Positions 8,425-20,440 are shown, counted from the stretch's first letter. The stretch: DNA of 64,000 nt from Micromonospora terminaliae (GCF_009671205.1 NZ_CP045309.1:2976001-3040000), one strand, 5' to 3'. Numbers and translations are program-made. Notes: generated by a model not told the origin, from the sequence alone.

Positions 8425-8687
8425 CAGGAGTTGTCGCTGTTCGCGATCACCCGGTCGGCGACCATCGTGGTGAACTCGCCGACCGTCATGAGCGCCAGCT
8501 TCTCCGACTCGTCGTCGGGGAACGTGAGGCCGTACCGGTCCTCGACCCGGACCGCGAGGTCGGCCAGGGCCAGCGACTCGAGGTCGACGCCGGAGGGGCC
8601 GAGGGTGGTGTCGTCGTCGATGTCCTCGACGTCGTAGTTCATGTCGGCGAGCTGCTCGATGACGAAGGCGCGGACCTCGTCTCGCAT
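8424..8687 (-). CDS. Acyl carrier protein
   Basis: An 87-aa acidic ACP. The phosphopantetheinylated Ser is S38 in GVDLESLALADL. LTFPDDESEKLALMTVGE is a typical helix III/IV region. An AAAGAGG ribosome-binding site lies before the ATG. This is the first gene of the minus-strand block, but only 17 bp separate its start from the divergent PPTase, so its promoter must lie within or beyond the PPTase gene. It is a likely target of that PPTase. Confidence 0.85.
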   Translation of the reverse strand: MRDEVRAFVIEQLADMNYDVEDIDDDTTLGPSGVDLESLALADLAVRVEDRYGLTFPDDESEKLALMTVGEFTTMVADRVIANSDNS

Positions 8688-8704
8688 GGCGTTAACCTCT
8701 TTCC

Positions 8705-9388
8705 GTGAACCAGCTACCGGTGCCCGGTCGGGACACCGTGTACGTGTGGACCGGCCGTGCCGACGGCGACCAGCGGGTGCTGGCGCGGCGGCTGCTCAGG
8801 CGCGCGGGTGGCGCGTTGCTCGGCCGGCCCGAGGCGGAGATCGGGGTGGGACGGGCGCCCGGCGGGCGCCCGGAGGTGTACGCCGGCGGGCGGACGCTGC
8901 CGGTCGGCGTCAGCCACGCCGGTGGGGTGGTCGTGGTGGCCGCCCGGGCGGGCGGGCCGGTCGGGGTCGACGTGGAGCGGCGCCGGCCGCTGCCCGCCGT
9001 GTCCCTGGCCCGGCGCTGGTACGACCCGGACGAGGCGGCGTGGCTGGCCGCCCGGGCCGAGGCCGGCCGGGACCTGGACTTCCTGCGCCTGTGGACGGCC
9101 AAGGAGGCGGTCGGCAAGGCGCTCGGGGTGGGGCTGCGCGACGGGGGGCTGCGGCGCCGGATGCCGGTGCCGGACGGCGGCGGCGAGCTGCTGCGCCCGG
9201 TGCCCGGCTGTGCCGGCGTGCGGGTCGGCCATCCGGCCGGCGGGCCGGGCCTGGTGCTCGCCGTCGCGGTCGCCGGGGCGGCCGGGCCCGTCGAGGTCGC
9301 CCTCGAACAGGGGGCCGGTCATGACGCGGCGTCCCGCAGCGCCGAGGTGGCGCGGACCAGCTTGCCGGTGGTCGTGCGGGGCAACTGA
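8705..9388 (+). CDS. 4'-phosphopantetheinyl transferase (Sfp type)
   Basis: A 227-aa Sfp-family enzyme that converts apo-ACPs to holo-ACPs with CoA. Signature residues are GVDVE (D89, E91, Mg2+ site) and WTAKEAVGKALG (E134, K138). It starts at GTG 8705 with no clear RBS and is divergent from the ACP gene by 17 bp. Its last ~70 bp overlap, tail to tail, the end of the AMP ligase at 9319, an unusually deep overlap. It presumably activates the carrier proteins of this cluster. Confidence 0.85.
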   Translation: MNQLPVPGRDTVYVWTGRADGDQRVLARRLLRRAGGALLGRPEAEIGVGRAPGGRPEVYAGGRTLPVGVSHAGGVVVVAARAGGPVGVDVERRRPLPAVSLARRWYDPDEAAWLAARAEAGRDLDFLRLWTAKEAVGKALGVGLRDGGLRRRMPVPDGGGELLRPVPGCAGVRVGHPAGGPGLVLAVAVAGAAGPVEVALEQGAGHDAASRSAEVARTSLPVVVRGN

Positions 9389-10716
9389 GCGAGCAGGTGC
9401 AGGGTCCGGGGCCGTTTGTAGCCGGCCAGGCGCTCGGCGAGCAGCTTGTCCAGGGTGTCCTCGGCGAGCGAGCCGTCGGTCTGCACGTACGCGGTGATGC
9501 CGTCGTCCCAGACCACCACGGCGGCCGTCACCCCGGGCAGCTCGGCGACGGTCGCCTCCACCTCGGTGAGGTCGACCTTCAGGCCGCCCACCGACACCTG
9601 CGAGTCGAGCCGCCCCTTGACGGTGACCAGGCCGGTGCCCGGGTCGACCGTGCCGGCGTCGCGGGTGTGCAGCCAGCCGTCGGCCCAGCGGGTCGGGTCG
9701 GCCAGCCCGACGTACGGGTTGGCCGGGCAGCTCACCCACAGCTCGCCGCCCGACTCCCGGACCCGGATACCGGGGGCGGGGGCGATGGCGGGGCGGTGTG
9801 CGCCGTACAGGTCGGTGCCGATGACGCCGACCTCGGTCATCCCGTACATGTTGCCCAGGGGGACGCCGTAGCGGTCGGTGAAGGCGCGGGCGACGGCGGC
9901 CGGGACCAGCTCGCCGCCGGTGGTCATGCGCTTGAGCTGCGGGAGCGGGCCGGACGGGACGGTGGAGGCCAGCAGGCCGATGTGGAACGGCACGCCGAGC
10001 ACGGTGGCCGGGCTGTCCTGGGCGGCCACGGCGGCGAGGATCGCGTCGCCGCTCAGCCGCTCCGGCGGGCACAGCTCGACGCCGGCGTGCAGCCCGTAGA
10101 GCAGGCCGCCGACCAGGCCGAGCACGTGCACCATCGAGGGCAGCAGGACGATCCGCTCGCCGGGCAGCGCCACTCCGTCGATCCTCGTGTAGCGGTGCAC
10201 CTCGCCGACCAGGTCCGCCGCGGTGCGGCCGATCACCTTGGACGGCCCGGTCGAGCCGGAACTGAGCTGGATGACCGCGTGCGGGCTGCCGGCGGGGCGG
10301 TCCGAGTAGGCGGTCACGCCCTCGGTGACGTCCACGAAGATCCGCAGGGCGCCGCCGCCGGTCCGCACGGGGGCCACCACCACCTGCGGGACGAGGCGGC
10401 GCAGGGCCTTGTCGACCTCGTGGTCGGTGAGCCGGTGGTCGAGCAGGATCGCCTGGGCGCCGGTGCGCCAGGTGGCCAGCAGGTTCACGACGTACGCCAG
10501 CGACGGGGGCAGCCGCAGCGCGGCGGCGCCGCCGGGGCGCAGGCCGGCCTCGGTCAGCCGGGCCTGCGCCGCGCCGACGAGGCGGTGCAGGGTGGCCTTG
10601 TCGACCGGCTCGGGCAGACGGAGACAGATGTCGGTGGGACGCCCGGTGAACAGAGTGTCGTCCACCCAACTCGCGTCCGTCGACACCGGATCTTCCGCCA
10701 TAGGATGTGCTGTCAC
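9319..10716 (-). CDS. Class I adenylate-forming ligase (acyl-CoA/ACP synthetase)
   Basis: A 465-aa ANL-family ligase, shorter than most CoA ligases. The P-loop is QLSSGSTGPSK, the A5 region GNMYGMTEVG, the hinge GWLHTRDAG, and the catalytic Lys is in TTTGKLVRA. It is monocistronic on the minus strand behind a 259-bp upstream region. The start is either GTG 10716 or ATG 10701; neither has a strong RBS. It may activate a different acid from the ligase at 4790-6406 and load one of the two ACPs. The end overlaps the PPTase by 70 bp. Confidence 0.8.
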   Translation of the reverse strand: MTAHPMAEDPVSTDASWVDDTLFTGRPTDICLRLPEPVDKATLHRLVGAAQARLTEAGLRPGGAAALRLPPSLAYVVNLLATWRTGAQAILLDHRLTDHEVDKALRRLVPQVVVAPVRTGGGALRIFVDVTEGVTAYSDRPAGSPHAVIQLSSGSTGPSKVIGRTAADLVGEVHRYTRIDGVALPGERIVLLPSMVHVLGLVGGLLYGLHAGVELCPPERLSGDAILAAVAAQDSPATVLGVPFHIGLLASTVPSGPLPQLKRMTTGGELVPAAVARAFTDRYGVPLGNMYGMTEVGVIGTDLYGAHRPAIAPAPGIRVRESGGELWVSCPANPYVGLADPTRWADGWLHTRDAGTVDPGTGLVTVKGRLDSQVSVGGLKVDLTEVEATVAELPGVTAAVVVWDDGITAYVQTDGSLAEDTLDKLLAERLAGYKRPRTLHLLAQLPRTTTGKLVRATSALRDAAS

Positions 10717-10975
10717 GACCGCCCACCGCCCAGCCTCGAAGTGGGCGAAATCCGCCCATCAGGTGCGTTCTCCGGGGTGCTGACGGAACAGTACGACAGC
10801 CGTCGGATCCATTGCTACATGCAAATGGCTAGATCAATGAGGGCGGCTGGGCGGATTGCTCAGGATCGATCGGACAGGCAGGATCGATGCCACGCCGGCT
10901 CGGTACCCCGCCGGCCGCCCCGCGCTGTCCTCGGGCGGGGCGCGCCGCGGTCCGGCGCGTCGCTACGCTCGGGGC
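10717..10975. promoter_or_regulatory. Divergent promoter region between AMP ligase and GNAT gene
   Basis: A 259-bp non-coding stretch between oppositely oriented genes. Around 10790-10850 the sequence is clearly richer in A/T than its surroundings (for example TACATGCAAATGGCTAG), as expected for promoters here. I could not place convincing -35/-10 boxes or regulator sites. Confidence 0.4.
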
Positions 10976-11413
10976 ATGTTCCGTGCGGCCCGGCCCGACG
11001 ACTTCGCGCAGATCATCCGCCTCTACCGGCAATTGCAGCCCGATGATCCGCGGTTGACCGACGGATCCGACGAGCGGGCCTTCGCGCAGATCCTGAGCAA
11101 TCCGGCGCTGCACCTGTTCGTCCTCGAACTGGACGGGGTCGTCGTCGCCAGCACGTACCTCAACGTGATCCCCAACATCAGCCGATCGGCGTCGCCCTAC
11201 GCCGTCATCGAGAACGTCATCGTCGAGGAGTCGCGGCGCGGCACCGGACTGGGCAAGCAGATCATGGCCGGCACGCTCCAGGCCGCGTGGGACGCGGGCT
11301 GTTACAAGGCGATGCTGATGACCGGCTCGCGCCGGCCCGCGACCCACGCCTTCTACCGGGCCTGCGGGTTCTCGGGCGACGTCAAGACGGCGTACCTGGC
11401 TCGACCGTCCTGA
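10976..11413 (+). CDS. GNAT family N-acetyltransferase
   Basis: A 145-aa single-domain GNAT. The acetyl-CoA pyrophosphate loop is EESRRGTGLGKQIM, followed by the typical DAGCYKAMLMTG and HAFYRACGF segments. ATG 10976 was chosen because the GNAT fold starts at once (MFRAARPDDF). The upstream codons in this frame are not conserved-looking. It is convergent with the CLF gene (12-bp gap). It may acetylate a pathway product for self-protection or be unrelated; there is no sequence cue to its substrate. Confidence 0.8.
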   Translation: MFRAARPDDFAQIIRLYRQLQPDDPRLTDGSDERAFAQILSNPALHLFVLELDGVVVASTYLNVIPNISRSASPYAVIENVIVEESRRGTGLGKQIMAGTLQAAWDAGCYKAMLMTGSRRPATHAFYRACGFSGDVKTAYLARPS

Positions 11414-11425
11414 CGCGGCGCCCCG

Positions 11426-12676
11426 TCACCTCTCGTCCATCGGCGGCGGGGGCGCGGCGCCGCGGAGGACCACCGCGCTGTTGAAGCCGTCGAACCCCCG
11501 CGCGCCGACCAGGGCGATGCGGCTGCGCGGCGGGCGTGGCCGGCGCAGGAAGGTCAGTTCGCAGCCGGGCGCCGGATCCTCCGGCCCGGCCGAGGCGGGC
11601 AGCAGCGCGTGGTGGAAGGCGAGCAGGGCGGTGGCCGCGTCCAGCGCGGAACCGCCCTGGTGGGCCCGGCCGGTGAGCGGTTTCTGGGTGGTCACCGGCG
11701 GGGTCGTCGCGCCGAAGACGGTGCGCAGGGCCGCCGCCTCGGCCCGGTCGTACGCCGGCACGCCGAGCGCGTCGGGCCAGATGACGTCCACGTCGTGCGG
11801 GCGGACCGCGGCCCGGTCCAGGGCCAGGCGCAGCGCCCGGGCGTAGTGGATCGGGTCCGGGCCGGCCTCGGCGTCGGTCGGCGCCGCGTCGTGGGTGGCC
11901 GCCCAGCCGGTGATCTCCCCGTAGATCCGGGCGCCCCGGGCCAGCGCGTGCCCCAGCTCCTCCACCACGAAGACGGCGCCGCCCTCGGCCGGCACGTAGC
12001 CGGTGGCGCCCGCGTCGAACGGCCGGTACGCCCGCTCCGGGTCGGCCACGTCGCTGAGCAGGCCCGAGCGGAGCTGGCAGGCCAGCGCGTACGGGCTGAG
12101 CGGGCACTCGGTCGCCCCGGCCACCACGAGCGGGGTGCCGCGCCGGATGGTCCGCACCGCGTGGGCGAGGCTGTCCAGCCCGCCGGCCGACTCGGAGACG
12201 GTCACCCCGCACGGCCCCTTGAGCTGGTGCCGGATGGACAGCTGGCCCACGCTGGCCGCATAGAACCAGGCGATCGACTGGTACGCACCGACGGTCCGGG
12301 TCGGCCCGCCCCAGAGCCGTTGCAGTTCCCGCTGCCCGAACAGGTTCCCGCCCGACGAGCTGGCCAGGGTGACCGCCCACTGGTACGGGTCGGGCGCCTC
12401 CTCGGGCAGGCCGGCGTCCGCGAGGGCCAGGCGGGTGGCGGCGAAGCCGAGGTGCGTCCACCGGTCGGTCTGCACCCGCTGCCGCGTGTCGGCGAACCCG
12501 GCCGGGTCGAAGTCGGGCACCTCCCCGCCCACCCGCGTCGGGTAGCCGGCCGGGTCGAACAGGGTGATCGGCCCGGTGCGCCGGGTGCCGGCGAGCACGG
12601 CGTTCCAGTGCGCGTCGGCGCCGACGCCGGTCGGTGCGACCACCCCGATCCCGGTCACCACGGCCCGGGCGGTCAC
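11426..12676 (-). CDS. Type II PKS ketosynthase beta / chain length factor
   Basis: A 416-aa KS-beta. It has the KS fold but lacks the nucleophile: in [13 protein letters not shown] the Cys position is Ser (S163), where most CLFs have Gln. The HGTGT and GH motifs are also lost ([21 protein letters not shown]). CLF forms a heterodimer with KS-alpha and sets chain length. The GTG at 12676 overlaps the KS-alpha stop (GTGA), the usual KS-alpha/CLF coupling. A Ser in place of Gln may change malonyl-ACP decarboxylation priming; see findings. Confidence 0.92.
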   Translation of the reverse strand: MTARAVVTGIGVVAPTGVGADAHWNAVLAGTRRTGPITLFDPAGYPTRVGGEVPDFDPAGFADTRQRVQTDRWTHLGFAATRLALADAGLPEEAPDPYQWAVTLASSSGGNLFGQRELQRLWGGPTRTVGAYQSIAWFYAASVGQLSIRHQLKGPCGVTVSESAGGLDSLAHAVRTIRRGTPLVVAGATECPLSPYALACQLRSGLLSDVADPERAYRPFDAGATGYVPAEGGAVFVVEELGHALARGARIYGEITGWAATHDAAPTDAEAGPDPIHYARALRLALDRAAVRPHDVDVIWPDALGVPAYDRAEAAALRTVFGATTPPVTTQKPLTGRAHQGGSALDAATALLAFHHALLPASAGPEDPAPGCELTFLRRPRPPRSRIALVGARGFDGFNSAVVLRGAAPPPPMDER

Positions 12677-13937
12677 GGGTGCACCGCCAGGCGGCGGAAG
12701 ATCATCGCGGACTGGAAGCCGCCGAAGCCGCTGCCCACCGACAGCGCCACGTCCACCGGCACCTCCCGGGCCTCGTTGGGCACGTAGTCCAGATCGCACT
12801 CCGGGTCCCGGGTGGTCCAGTTGGCGGTGGGCGGGACCACGCCGTACTCGATGGCCAGCGCGCACGCGGCCATCTCGATGGAGCCGATGGCGCCGAGCGA
12901 GTGCCCGACCATCGACTTGATCGAGCTGACCGGCACCCGGTACGCCGTGGCGCCCAGCGCCCGCTTGAACGCGGCGGTCTCGTGCCGGTCGTTCTGCCGG
13001 GTGCCCGAGCCGTGCGCGCTCACGTACGACACGGCCGACGGTGCGAGCCGGGCCTGGCGCAGCGCGTCGCTGATGGCCACGGCCATCTCCGCGCCGTCGG
13101 GACGCAGCCCGGTCATATGGAACCCGTTGCTGCGACTGGCGTAGCCGGCCACCTCGCAGTAGACGTGCGCGCCCCGCCGGCGGGCGTGCTCGGCCTCCTC
13201 CAGCACCAGCACGGCGGCGCCCTCGGCCAGCACGAAGCCGTGCCGGTCCGCGTCGAACGGCCGCGAGGCGTGCTCCGGGTCGTCGTTGTCCGGGCTGGTC
13301 GCACCGATGGCGTCGAAGGAGGCGACGGTGACCGGGGAGATCGGCGAGTCGGCGGCGCCGGCCAGCACGATGTCCGCCTCGCCGTCGGCGACGAGCTGGT
13401 GGGCGTACCCGATGGCGTCGATGCCGGAGGTGCAGCCGGTGGAGATCACCTGGGCGGGGCCGTGCAGCCCGTGCCGGACCGCCACGTCGGCGGCCAGGCT
13501 GCTCGGGATCAGCGCCTGGTACAGGTACGGCCCGCCGAGGGTGTGGTCGACCAGCCAGTGCCGGCCGGAGTCGCTGACCCGGACGTACTCCTTCTCCAGC
13601 GCCATGGTGCCGCCGACCGCGGTACCGAGCACCACGCCGGTCCGTTCCCGCTCGGCGTCGGAGAGGGTCAGGCCGCTGTCGGCGAGCGCCTCGGCGGAGC
13701 AGGCGAGGGCGAACTGCACGTACCGGTCGGCGCGCTGCCGCTCGGCGAGGGTGATGCCGGCGGCGTCCGGGTCGAAGTCGCACTCGGCGGCGATCTGCGA
13801 GCGGAACGGCGACGGGTCGAAGAAGCTGATCCGCCGGGTGGCGGTGCGCCCCTCGGTGATGGTCTTCCAGAACCGGTCCCGGGTGGCGCCGCCGGGGGCG
13901 ACGACGCCGACGCCGGTGACCACGGTGCGCCGGCCGG

Positions 13938-13941
<4 letters not shown>
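12673..13941 (-). CDS. Type II PKS ketosynthase alpha
   Basis: A 422-aa minimal-PKS ketosynthase with a full triad: C170 in [20 protein letters not shown]310 in [20 protein letters not shown]347 in [15 protein letters not shown]. It catalyses iterative malonyl-ACP condensation to an aromatic poly-beta-ketone with the CLF. It starts at GTG 13941, overlapping the cupin stop (GTGA). The order cupin, KS-alpha, KS-beta matches the whiE (curCAB-like) spore pigment loci, although the ACP here is fused to the cyclase instead of following KS-beta. Confidence 0.95.
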
Positions 13942-16559
<2,618 letters not shown>

Positions 16560-16560
<1 letters not shown>

Positions 16561-17048
16561 CACACGTCCCGTCCGGTGAGCGGTTCCAGGGCGATGAGCG
16601 GCTGGTCGTACTCGACGGGCTTGCCGTCCTCCACGAGCACCTCGGCCACCCGTCCGGCCTGGCCGGCGGTCACCTCGTTCATCAGCTTCATGGCCTCGAC
16701 GATCCCGACCACCTGGCCGGGCCGGACCACGTCGCCGACGGCAACGAACGGCGCGGCGCCGGGCTCGGGCGACCGGTAGAAGGTGCCCACCACGGGCGCT
16801 CGCACCGCCGGCCGGTCCGTCCCGGGCGCCGTCGGCTGGACCTGCGGCGCGGCGACCGGATCCGCCTCGGCCCGCGGCACGGGGGCCGGGTGGGCGGGGC
16901 GGGCCGGGTGGTGCCACTCCACCTCCAGCACGGTCTCGCCGCTGCGCAGCCGGACCCGGCGCACCGGGCCGGCCAGCTCGGCGACCAGCTTGCGGGCGTG
17001 CCGGCTCAGCCCATCCAGCACCTCCTCGGGCCCGTCTTCGGCGCTCAC
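16560..17048 (-). CDS. accB: Biotin carboxyl carrier protein of acetyl-CoA carboxylase
   Basis: A 162-aa BCCP with the biotinylation motif EAMKLMNE (K121) in a C-terminal biotinyl domain ([15 protein letters not shown] onward), preceded by a Pro/Ala-rich linker (residues ~48-82) and an N-terminal helical segment. GTG 17048 overlaps the carboxyltransferase stop (GTGA). It shuttles carboxybiotin between AccC and the carboxyltransferase encoded on either side. Confidence 0.92.
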
Positions 17049-18784
17049 GGCATGACCTCCGTCCCGGTGCGGCCGTTGACCTCCGCCGCCGGGTCCACGG
17101 CGGCCGAGCGGGCCGCGCCGAAGCGGCGGAACCGCTGCCGGCGGCGGCGGACGAGGGTGGCCGGGGGCAGGGCCAGGAGCGGGGCGAGGTTCGCCGCGAC
17201 GGCCCGGCCGAGCAGCTCGGCCGCGCCGGCGGGGTCGCCGTGCGCGGCGGGCCGCGGCTCGGGCACCACCTCGTCGACCACTCCGAGCCGGCACAGGTCG
17301 GCGGCGGTGAGCCGCAGCGCCCGGGCGGCCTGCGGGGCGGCCGAGCTGTCCGGCCAGAGGATCGCGGCGCAGCCCTCCGGGCTGATCACCGAGTAGACGG
17401 CGTGCTCCAGCATGAGCACCCGGTCGGCGACCGCGAAGGCGAGCGCGCCGCCGCTGCCGCCCTCGCCGGTGACCACCGCGACGACCGGCGTGGGCAGCAC
17501 GCTCAGCGCCAGGATGTTCTCCGCGATGGCGGCGGCCTGGCCCTGCTGCTCGGCGTCCACGCCCGGGTCGGCGCCCGGGGTGTCCACAAGGGTCACCACC
17601 GGCAGGCGGAGCCGGGCCGCGAGCCGCATGAGCCGCAGCGCCTTGCGGTGCCCGGCCGGGCTGGCCATGCCGAAGTTGCGTGCCACCAGTTCCGCCGTCG
17701 TGTGGCCCTTCTGGTGGCCGATCACCATGACCGGCCGGCCGGCCAGCCGAGCCAGCCCGCCGACGACCGCCGGGCAGTCCGCGCCGAGCCGGTCGCCGTG
17801 CAGTTCCACGAAGCCGTCGAAGGCGGTCTCCAGGTAGTCCAGCGTGGTGGGCCGGCCGGGGTGCCGCGCCGTGCGTACCGTCTCCCAGGCGTCCCGCGCC
17901 GGGCCGGTCGCGGCGGGGGGCGCGCCGGCCGCGGCGGCCGGCCGCGGCGCCGGCTCCTGCCGGGGTACGGGCACCCGCCGGCCGGCCTCGGCGGCGGCGA
18001 GCAGCGCCGTCAACCGGCCGCGCAGGGCGTGCCGGGGCACCACGAGGTCGACCTGGCCGTGCCGGAGCAGGAACTCGGCGGTCTGGAAGCCCTCCGGCAG
18101 CATGGCGCCGGTGACCTGGCGGATCACCCGGGGGCCGGCGAAGCCCAGCCGAGCACCGCTCTCGGCGAGCACCACGTCGGTGTTGGTGGCGAAGGAGGCG
18201 GCCACCCCGCCGTACGTCGGGTCGGTGACCACGCTGACGGTGAGCAGCCCCGCCTCGCGCAGCCCGGCGACGGCCTGGCTGACCGTGGCCATCTGCATGA
18301 GCGACAGCGCGCCCTCCTGCATCCGCGCCCCGCCGGAGGCGGTGACCAGCACCAGCGGCGTGGCGTCGGCCAGCGCGCGCTCGGCGGTGCGGGTGATCAG
18401 CTCGCCGACCGCGCAGCCGAGGCTGCCGCCGAGGAAGCGGAAGTCCATCACCGCCAGGGCGACGGGGTGGCCGCCGATGCGGGCGGTCCCGCAGAGCACG
18501 GCCTCGTCGAGGCCGGAGCCGGCACGGGCCGCGCCGAGCCGGTGCGGGTAGGGCAGCGCATCCACGAACCCGATGGGGTCGACCCGTACCGCGCGGTCCG
18601 GCAGCGGGGTGAACGAGTCCGGGTCGACCAGTTGCGCCACCCGGTCCGGTGCGTCGAGCCGGGCATGCGACCCGCACTCGGGGCAGACGTCGAGGTTGCG
18701 GCGCAGCCGCTTGCGGTAGAGCAGCGAGGCGCAGCCGTCGCAGCGGGACCAGAGCTGTTCGTCCTGGGGGGCGGTGGTGGTCAC
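17045..18784 (-). CDS. accDA: Acetyl-CoA carboxylase carboxyltransferase, fused beta (AccD) and alpha (AccA) subunits
   Basis: A 579-aa fusion. The N-terminal half is AccD-like, with a zinc ribbon CDGC...CPECG (C15, C18, C34, C37) and the SGGARMQEG motif. The C-terminal half (from ~300) is AccA-like: [50 protein letters not shown]. It transfers carboxyl from BCCP to acetyl-CoA. A Pro/Ala-rich linker joins the halves. ATGA overlap with the cyclase upstream. Together with AccB and AccC it forms a complete ACCase devoted to the polyketide. Confidence 0.93.
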   Translation of the reverse strand: MTTTAPQDEQLWSRCDGCASLLYRKRLRRNLDVCPECGSHARLDAPDRVAQLVDPDSFTPLPDRAVRVDPIGFVDALPYPHRLGAARAGSGLDEAVLCGTARIGGHPVALAVMDFRFLGGSLGCAVGELITRTAERALADATPLVLVTASGGARMQEGALSLMQMATVSQAVAGLREAGLLTVSVVTDPTYGGVAASFATNTDVVLAESGARLGFAGPRVIRQVTGAMLPEGFQTAEFLLRHGQVDLVVPRHALRGRLTALLAAAEAGRRVPVPRQEPAPRPAAAAGAPPAATGPARDAWETVRTARHPGRPTTLDYLETAFDGFVELHGDRLGADCPAVVGGLARLAGRPVMVIGHQKGHTTAELVARNFGMASPAGHRKALRLMRLAARLRLPVVTLVDTPGADPGVDAEQQGQAAAIAENILALSVLPTPVVAVVTGEGGSGGALAFAVADRVLMLEHAVYSVISPEGCAAILWPDSSAAPQAARALRLTAADLCRLGVVDEVVPEPRPAAHGDPAGAAELLGRAVAANLAPLLALPPATLVRRRRQRFRRFGAARSAAVDPAAEVNGRTGTEVMP

Positions 18785-19143
18785 GGCCGCCGCCCGGGGG
18801 CGTCGTGACGGTGGGACTGCCGCCCGGGGGCGTCGTACCGGTAGAAGCAGTGGGCCATGGCGTCGCGCGGCGAGCGCCAGGTCGGCAGGTACGGCGAGAT
18901 GTACGGGCGCAGCCGCTCGCTGACCCGGACGAACTCGGGATGGCCACGCGCCTCCTCGACCGCACCCTCGGCCGGCGCCTCCGTCTCCAGGAGATGGACG
19001 TAGAGGTCGTGCAGCCGGTAGAGGGAGCGGTGCCGGACGCCGACCAGGCCCGGCAGCTCGGTCGCGTCGGACGCGGCGAAGATCTCGGCGACCTGATCCT
19101 CAGCGGTCGGCACCACCTTGGCGACGATGAGCGAACGGTTCAT
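18781..19143 (-). CDS. TcmI-type polyketide cyclase (first copy)
   Basis: A 120-aa member of the TcmI / WhiE ORFVII cyclase family (PF04673): [40 protein letters not shown], then [20 protein letters not shown]. It probably forms later rings of a multi-ring aromatic. It is the first gene of the PKS operon. The last ~15 residues repeat a His/Arg/Asp-rich unit ([17 protein letters not shown]). A paralogue lies at 20540-20887 on the other strand. Confidence 0.9.
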   Translation of the reverse strand: MNRSLIVAKVVPTAEDQVAEIFAASDATELPGLVGVRHRSLYRLHDLYVHLLETEAPAEGAVEEARGHPEFVRVSERLRPYISPYLPTWRSPRDAMAHCFYRYDAPGRQSHRHDAPGRRP

Positions 19144-19219
19144 CCGCGGCCTCCCCTGGGCGTCCCGGTGCGTGGCGACCGGACTCGCCGCACGACTGGC
19201 GACACGGTGCCGCCGGCAC

Positions 19220-19279
19220 CGTCAACGCGGCGTCAACCGGACACCATCGGCAGGGGAAGTCGGTGACGCTGCGTTGACG
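19220..19279. promoter_or_regulatory. Candidate SARP binding sites, two heptamer pairs in opposite orientation
   Basis: On the + strand CGTCAAC occurs at 19220-19226 and 19231-19237 (11-bp pitch). On the - strand CGTCAAC (19279-19273) and CGTCACC (19268-19262) also lie at 11-bp pitch. SARP proteins bind direct heptamers spaced one helical turn apart. The sites lie 77-136 bp upstream of the first cyclase gene and upstream of the SARP promoter. I found no clear -10 box next to them for the minus-strand operon. Confidence 0.5.
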
Positions 19280-19394
19280 CAAACTGTGCGGTAGCTATGG
19301 GAAGATCAATTGGCGGTCGTGGATGGCGACACTTTTTCGCAGTTCACCGGCCGTTCGTCTGACCATTACGGACGGTCAGCAAACCGATGCGGCA

Positions 19395-19424
19395 TTGACT
19401 CAGAGTAACAAGTGTTGATATTCT
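19395..19424 (+). promoter_or_regulatory. Probable sigma-70-type promoter of the SARP gene
   Basis: TTGACT (19395-19400) and TATTCT (19419-19424), 18 bp apart, sit in an unusually A/T-rich patch. Transcription would start near 19431, which rules out the GTG at 19412 as start codon and supports GTG 19556. Confidence 0.55.
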
Positions 19425-19555
19425 GCGTACCGGTCAGCCCGGCCACGACGGGCTTTCTCCGCCAGGGCGGAGCCGTTCCGACACCGGCGTCGTGGGCAGC
19501 CGAGCCAGGCAATGAGGACGGTCGGGACGAGGGTTCCGTTGCTGGGGGTGCGCCC

Positions 19556-20401
19556 GTGTCCGGTGGATCGAGAAAGCCGACGGCGGAGGACCCCGCCCCA
19601 GAGGTGTCGCTGCACCTGCTCGGCGGGTTCCAGCTGCTCCACGACGGCGTCCCGGTGGTGGTTCCCCGGGGCCTGCAACGGGTCATCGCCCTCATCGGGC
19701 TGCGCCCGGCCGCCACCCGCAGCCACCTCGCGGGGCTGCTCTGGCCGGAGACCTCGGAGGACCGCGCGCTCTCCTCGCTGCGGACCGCGCTGTGGCGGCT
19801 CCGGCAGGATCCCTGCTGCCCGCTGCGCACCGACGGCGACACCGTCCGCCTCGACCCCGCCGTCCACCTCGACGTCGACGAGCTGGTGGCGACCGCCGCC
19901 CGGGTACGCGACGGCGACGTCCCCCGCGGCGCCGCCGGCGCCGGCCGGCACGACCTCCTCCCCGGCTGGTACGACGACTGGGTGCTGCTGGAACGGGAAC
20001 GGCTGCGGCAGCTGCGGCTGCACATGCTGGAGGAGCTCGCCGGCAACCACCTCACCGCCGGACGGCACGGCGAGGCCCTGGAGGCGGCGTTGGAGGCGAT
20101 GGCCGCCGAGCCGCTGCGGGAGACCCCGCACCGCCTGGTGGTCCGCATCCACCTTGCCGAGGGCAACGCGTTCGAAGCCGTGCACGCCTTCTACGTCTAC
20201 CGGGACCTGCTGCTGCGCGAGCTGCGCCTGGAGCCCTCCCCCGCGATGTCCGCGCTGCTCGACGAGACCCTCGCCCCGATCCGGCGGGCCACCCGGCGGG
20301 AGGCACCGCAGCGGCGCGCGGACCGGAGCAACGCCCCCGGCCGCTCGACCGGGTCGGCGCAACGCGGCCCCACCGCGCCCACCACACCGCACCCCCGCTG
20401 A
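19556..20401 (+). CDS. SARP family transcriptional regulator (AfsR/ActII-ORF4 type)
   Basis: A 281-aa pathway activator from GTG 19556. It has an OmpR-like winged-helix domain (VSLHLLGGFQLLHDGVPVVV, LAGLLWPETSEDRALSSLRTALWRLRQ) followed by a bacterial transcriptional activation (BTAD) domain (VDELVATAARVRDGD to LEPSPAMSALLDETL). There is no ATPase domain, so it is a small SARP. It diverges from the PKS operon and is followed by a second cyclase, so it is the likely cluster-situated activator. The start was chosen from the promoter position, a GGGGG stretch just upstream, and the family's usual ~20-residue N-terminus. In-frame GTG 19412 is less likely. Confidence 0.88.
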   Translation: MSGGSRKPTAEDPAPEVSLHLLGGFQLLHDGVPVVVPRGLQRVIALIGLRPAATRSHLAGLLWPETSEDRALSSLRTALWRLRQDPCCPLRTDGDTVRLDPAVHLDVDELVATAARVRDGDVPRGAAGAGRHDLLPGWYDDWVLLERERLRQLRLHMLEELAGNHLTAGRHGEALEAALEAMAAEPLRETPHRLVVRIHLAEGNAFEAVHAFYVYRDLLLRELRLEPSPAMSALLDETLAPIRRATRREAPQRRADRSNAPGRSTGSAQRGPTAPTTPHPR

Positions 20402-20440
20402 CCGCGGCGTCACCACCGCCATCAATCGCGGGGTCGGGAT

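Noticed and set aside
11426..13783. A single long reading frame covering both CLF and part of KS-alpha
   Set aside because: Only the part from GTG 12676 is the CLF. The upstream portion is a shadow frame of KS-alpha, as shown by loss of KS motifs.
19412..19555. Longer N-terminus for the SARP from GTG 19412
   Set aside because: This GTG lies between the -35 and -10 boxes at 19395-19424, so it would be upstream of the transcript start, and it has no RBS.
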